DNA from: Streptomyces sulfonofaciens
GTDB taxonomy: Bacteria > Actinomycetota > Actinomycetes > Streptomycetales > Streptomycetaceae
DNA: 64,000 nt
Assembly (NCBI RefSeq): GCF_014656295.1
Contig: NZ_BNCD01000002.1
Span: forward strand, 496,001-560,000
Reading direction: 5' to 3'
This document shows, in pieces, positions 62,212-64,000 of this stretch. Both the position numbers and the translations under genes were made by a program. Numbering within the stretch: the first letter of the stretch is position 1; each line of letters begins with the position of its first letter. The notes beneath the pieces are model-generated. The model made no database searches, was not told the origin of the DNA, and was given only the letters and a program-made list of their open reading frames with translations.

Positions 62212-63810
62212 ATGCGCACTGTCCGCGACGCCGCCTTCGACGAACTGCGCAGGCACGGCCTGACCACCCTGTTCGCCAACCCCGGCTCCACCGAGATCCC
62301 GCTCCTGGCCGACCTACCGGACGACCTCCGCTTCGTCCTCGCCCTGCACGAGGGCTCGGTCGTCGGGGCGGCCACCGGCTGGGCCGTCATCCGCGACGAA
62401 CCCGCCCTGGTCCTCCTGCACACCACGGCGGGCCTCGGCAACGCCGTCGGCGCACTGGCCACCGCCCGCGCCAACCGCGCACCGCTCGTCGTGCTCGTCG
62501 GCCAGCAGGACCGTCGGCACCTCGCCCACGAACCCTTCCTCACCGGCCGGCTGGACTCCCTGGCAGGCGACTACCCGGTACGCGTGGAGACCCCGCTGCG
62601 CGCCCAGGACGTGCCCGGCGCCCTCGGCCGCGCCGTGCACGCCGCGCGAACCGGCCGCGGTCCCGCGCTTGTCATCGTGCCGATGAACGACTGGGCGGAG
62701 CCCGCGGAGGACCTGCCCGCCCCCGCCCCCGCCGTGCTCCGCCCGGCCGACGGGGCCCGCGCCGAGTCCGTCGCCGAGGTGGCCGCCCTGCTCACCGGCG
62801 CCCGCGCCCCCGCGCTGGTGGTGGGCGCCGCCGCCGACAGCCCCGGCACCTGGAGCGCGCTGGTGGCGCTCGCCGAACGGCTCGGCTGCCCCGTCTGGCA
62901 GGAGTCGTTCGGTGCCCGCGCCGGATTCCCGCAGGACCACGCCCTCTTCGCCGGCCACCTGCCCGCCGACCGCGGGCGGCTGCGCGCCGCGCTCGCGCCC
63001 CATGACCTGGTGCTCACCATCGGCGCCCCGGTACTGCGCCAGTACGCCTACGCCGAAGGCCCGCTGGTGCACCCGGGCACCCGGCTCGCCCTGGTCACCG
63101 ACGACCCCGCGGAGGCCCACCGCGCCCCCGTCGAACTCGCCGTCCTCGCCCCGCTGGCCGACTTCTGCACCCGGCTCGCCGCCCGGGTCCCCCCGCGCGC
63201 CGCCGACCCGGTACCGCCGCCCGCCCGGCCCCGCCCGGCGCCCCCGGCGGCCGGCGGGCCGCTGCGCACCGCCCATGTGATGACCGCGCTCGCCGAACGG
63301 CTGCCGGCCGACACCGTGGTCGTCGAGGAGACCCCGTCCGGCCGTCCCGACCTGCACGCCCTGCTGCCGGCCCGGGCACCGCTCGGCTTCCTCAGCGCCG
63401 CCATGGGCGGCCTCGGCTTCGCACTGCCGGCGGCCGTCGGGGCGCGCATGGCCGAGCCGCGCAGGCCGGTGGTCGCGGTCCTCGGCGACGGCTCCCTGCT
63501 CTACCAGGTGCAGGCTCTGTGGACGGCCGCCCACTACGACGTCGGCGCGGTCGTCGTCGTCCTCTCCAACGGCCGCTACGCGATCATGGACAGGCTCGTC
63601 GAGAAGGCTGGCGGGAAGGGGCCCTGGCCCGGCTTCGAGGACATCAGCGTCCACGGACTCGCCACATCGCTCGGCTGCCCCGCCGAGCGGATCACCGACC
63701 ACGGCCGGCTGCTCGCCGCGCTCGACGCCGCCGTCCCCACGCTCCGGACCCGCACCCGCCCGCTGGTGCTGGACGTCGCCGTCGAACCCGACCCGGCGTT
63801 CGAGCCCTGA
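62212..63810 (+). CDS. benzoylformate-decarboxylase-like ThDP enzyme
   Basis: The thiamine-diphosphate enzyme has 532 residues. Residue numbering runs parallel to benzoylformate decarboxylase: Ser26 (NPGSTEIP), Glu47 (ALHEGSVV) that activates the cofactor, and His70 (LLHTTAGLGNA). The C-terminal ThDP/Mg motif is LGDGSLLYQVQALWTAAHYDVGAVVVVLSNGRY. The second active-site His of benzoylformate decarboxylase (His281, FRYHQY) aligns with Tyr278 (LRQYAY), so the proton relay and substrate may differ. The reaction is probably non-oxidative decarboxylation of a 2-keto acid brought in by the MFS carrier. A benzaldehyde-lyase or other ThDP activity is possible. The gene is in an operon with the carrier. 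Confidence 0.85.
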   Translation: MRTVRDAAFDELRRHGLTTLFANPGSTEIPLLADLPDDLRFVLALHEGSVVGAATGWAVIRDEPALVLLHTTAGLGNAVGALATARANRAPLVVLVGQQDRRHLAHEPFLTGRLDSLAGDYPVRVETPLRAQDVPGALGRAVHAARTGRGPALVIVPMNDWAEPAEDLPAPAPAVLRPADGARAESVAEVAALLTGARAPALVVGAAADSPGTWSALVALAERLGCPVWQESFGARAGFPQDHALFAGHLPADRGRLRAALAPHDLVLTIGAPVLRQYAYAEGPLVHPGTRLALVTDDPAEAHRAPVELAVLAPLADFCTRLAARVPPRAADPVPPPARPRPAPPAAGGPLRTAHVMTALAERLPADTVVVEETPSGRPDLHALLPARAPLGFLSAAMGGLGFALPAAVGARMAEPRRPVVAVLGDGSLLYQVQALWTAAHYDVGAVVVVLSNGRYAIMDRLVEKAGGKGPWPGFEDISVHGLATSLGCPAERITDHGRLLAALDAAVPTLRTRTRPLVLDVAVEPDPAFEP

Positions 63811-63989
63811 GCCCGGCACCACCGCGGGCGCCCCCGGCCCGCCGGTGCACCGTCTGACCCCGCACACACGCCGTGCCGCACGGCCCACTGGCCGCCGACC
63901 GGTCGGGGCCACCCCGCCCCCGAGCCCCGGCAGCCCGGCGGTCCCGCACCGGGCCCCGCACCCCGGCACCACGAGAACCGAAGGAGCCC
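63811..63989. other. spacer after the ThDP-enzyme gene
   Basis: This 179-base spacer has no gene. An AAGGAG ribosome site at 63981-63986 serves the next reading frame. Confidence 0.5.
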
Positions 63990-63992
63990 ATG

Positions 63993-64000
63993 ATGTCTCT
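63993..64000 (+). CDS. start of a further gene, cut by the window end
   Basis: Two adjacent ATG codons (63990 and 63993) follow AAGGAG at 63981-63986; the second has the better spacing. Only two to three codons are visible, so nothing can be said of the product. It is probably part of the same operon. Confidence 0.45.

Overview
The window is very GC-rich and reads as chromosome of a Streptomyces or close relative. It carries an NsdA-type negative regulator of differentiation (8568-10085) and an SsgA-family sporulation/cell-division protein (10998-11408), two families typical of sporulating actinomycetes. GTG starts are common, operons are joined by 1-8 base overlaps, and genes end in long perfect GC hairpins. 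I see no tRNA, rRNA, CRISPR array, prophage or intact insertion sequence.

Layout. 1-2042: 3' part of a GH95 fucosidase gene broken by a one-base insertion. 2203-4709: MarR regulator coupled to an MFS exporter that reads in frame into an isochorismatase-like hydrolase. 4904-6883: secreted amidase. 7171-10085: phosphotransferase divergent from nsdA. 10998-11408: SsgA-like protein. 11541-15194: inositol-2-dehydrogenase-like enzyme divergent from an ascorbate-type PTS. 15278-19136: ABC transporter plus two-component system. 19443-26663: SPFH protein, LysR/aldo-keto reductase pair, MFS/TetR pair with two palindromic operators, and a fluC-DUF190-fluC operon. 26695-35015: sugar-acid divergon with an ABC importer and NAD(P) epimerase on one side, and IclR, a ManD-type dehydratase, ThuA protein and Gfo/Idh/MocA protein on the other; the two promoter regions share a 19-base element.

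35269-40645 holds the strangest pair. The first gene encodes a full-length GH38 alpha-mannosidase homologue in which all four expected metal/catalytic positions appear substituted. It overlaps a gene encoding a three-part protein: IS630-transposase-like helix-turn-helix, decayed transposase core, then a complete ROK regulator. I read this as a candidate sensor/regulator module; that reading is inference.

40757-45946 encodes secreted glycan-degrading proteins (GH71/GH99-like barrel, beta-helix protein, GH18, truncated GH30) that together suit fungal cell walls. 46350-58673 looks like alpha-galactoside use: GH27 and GH36 alpha-galactosidases, an ABC importer, an SDR, aldose 1-epimerase, SMP-30 lactonase, DgoD galactonate dehydratase and a GntR regulator. 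This outlines an oxidative (De Ley-Doudoroff type) galactose route whose kinase and aldolase are not in the window. 58986-64000: a DUF1349 protein, and an IclR regulator divergent from an MFS carrier and a benzoylformate-decarboxylase-like ThDP enzyme, then the first bases of another gene.
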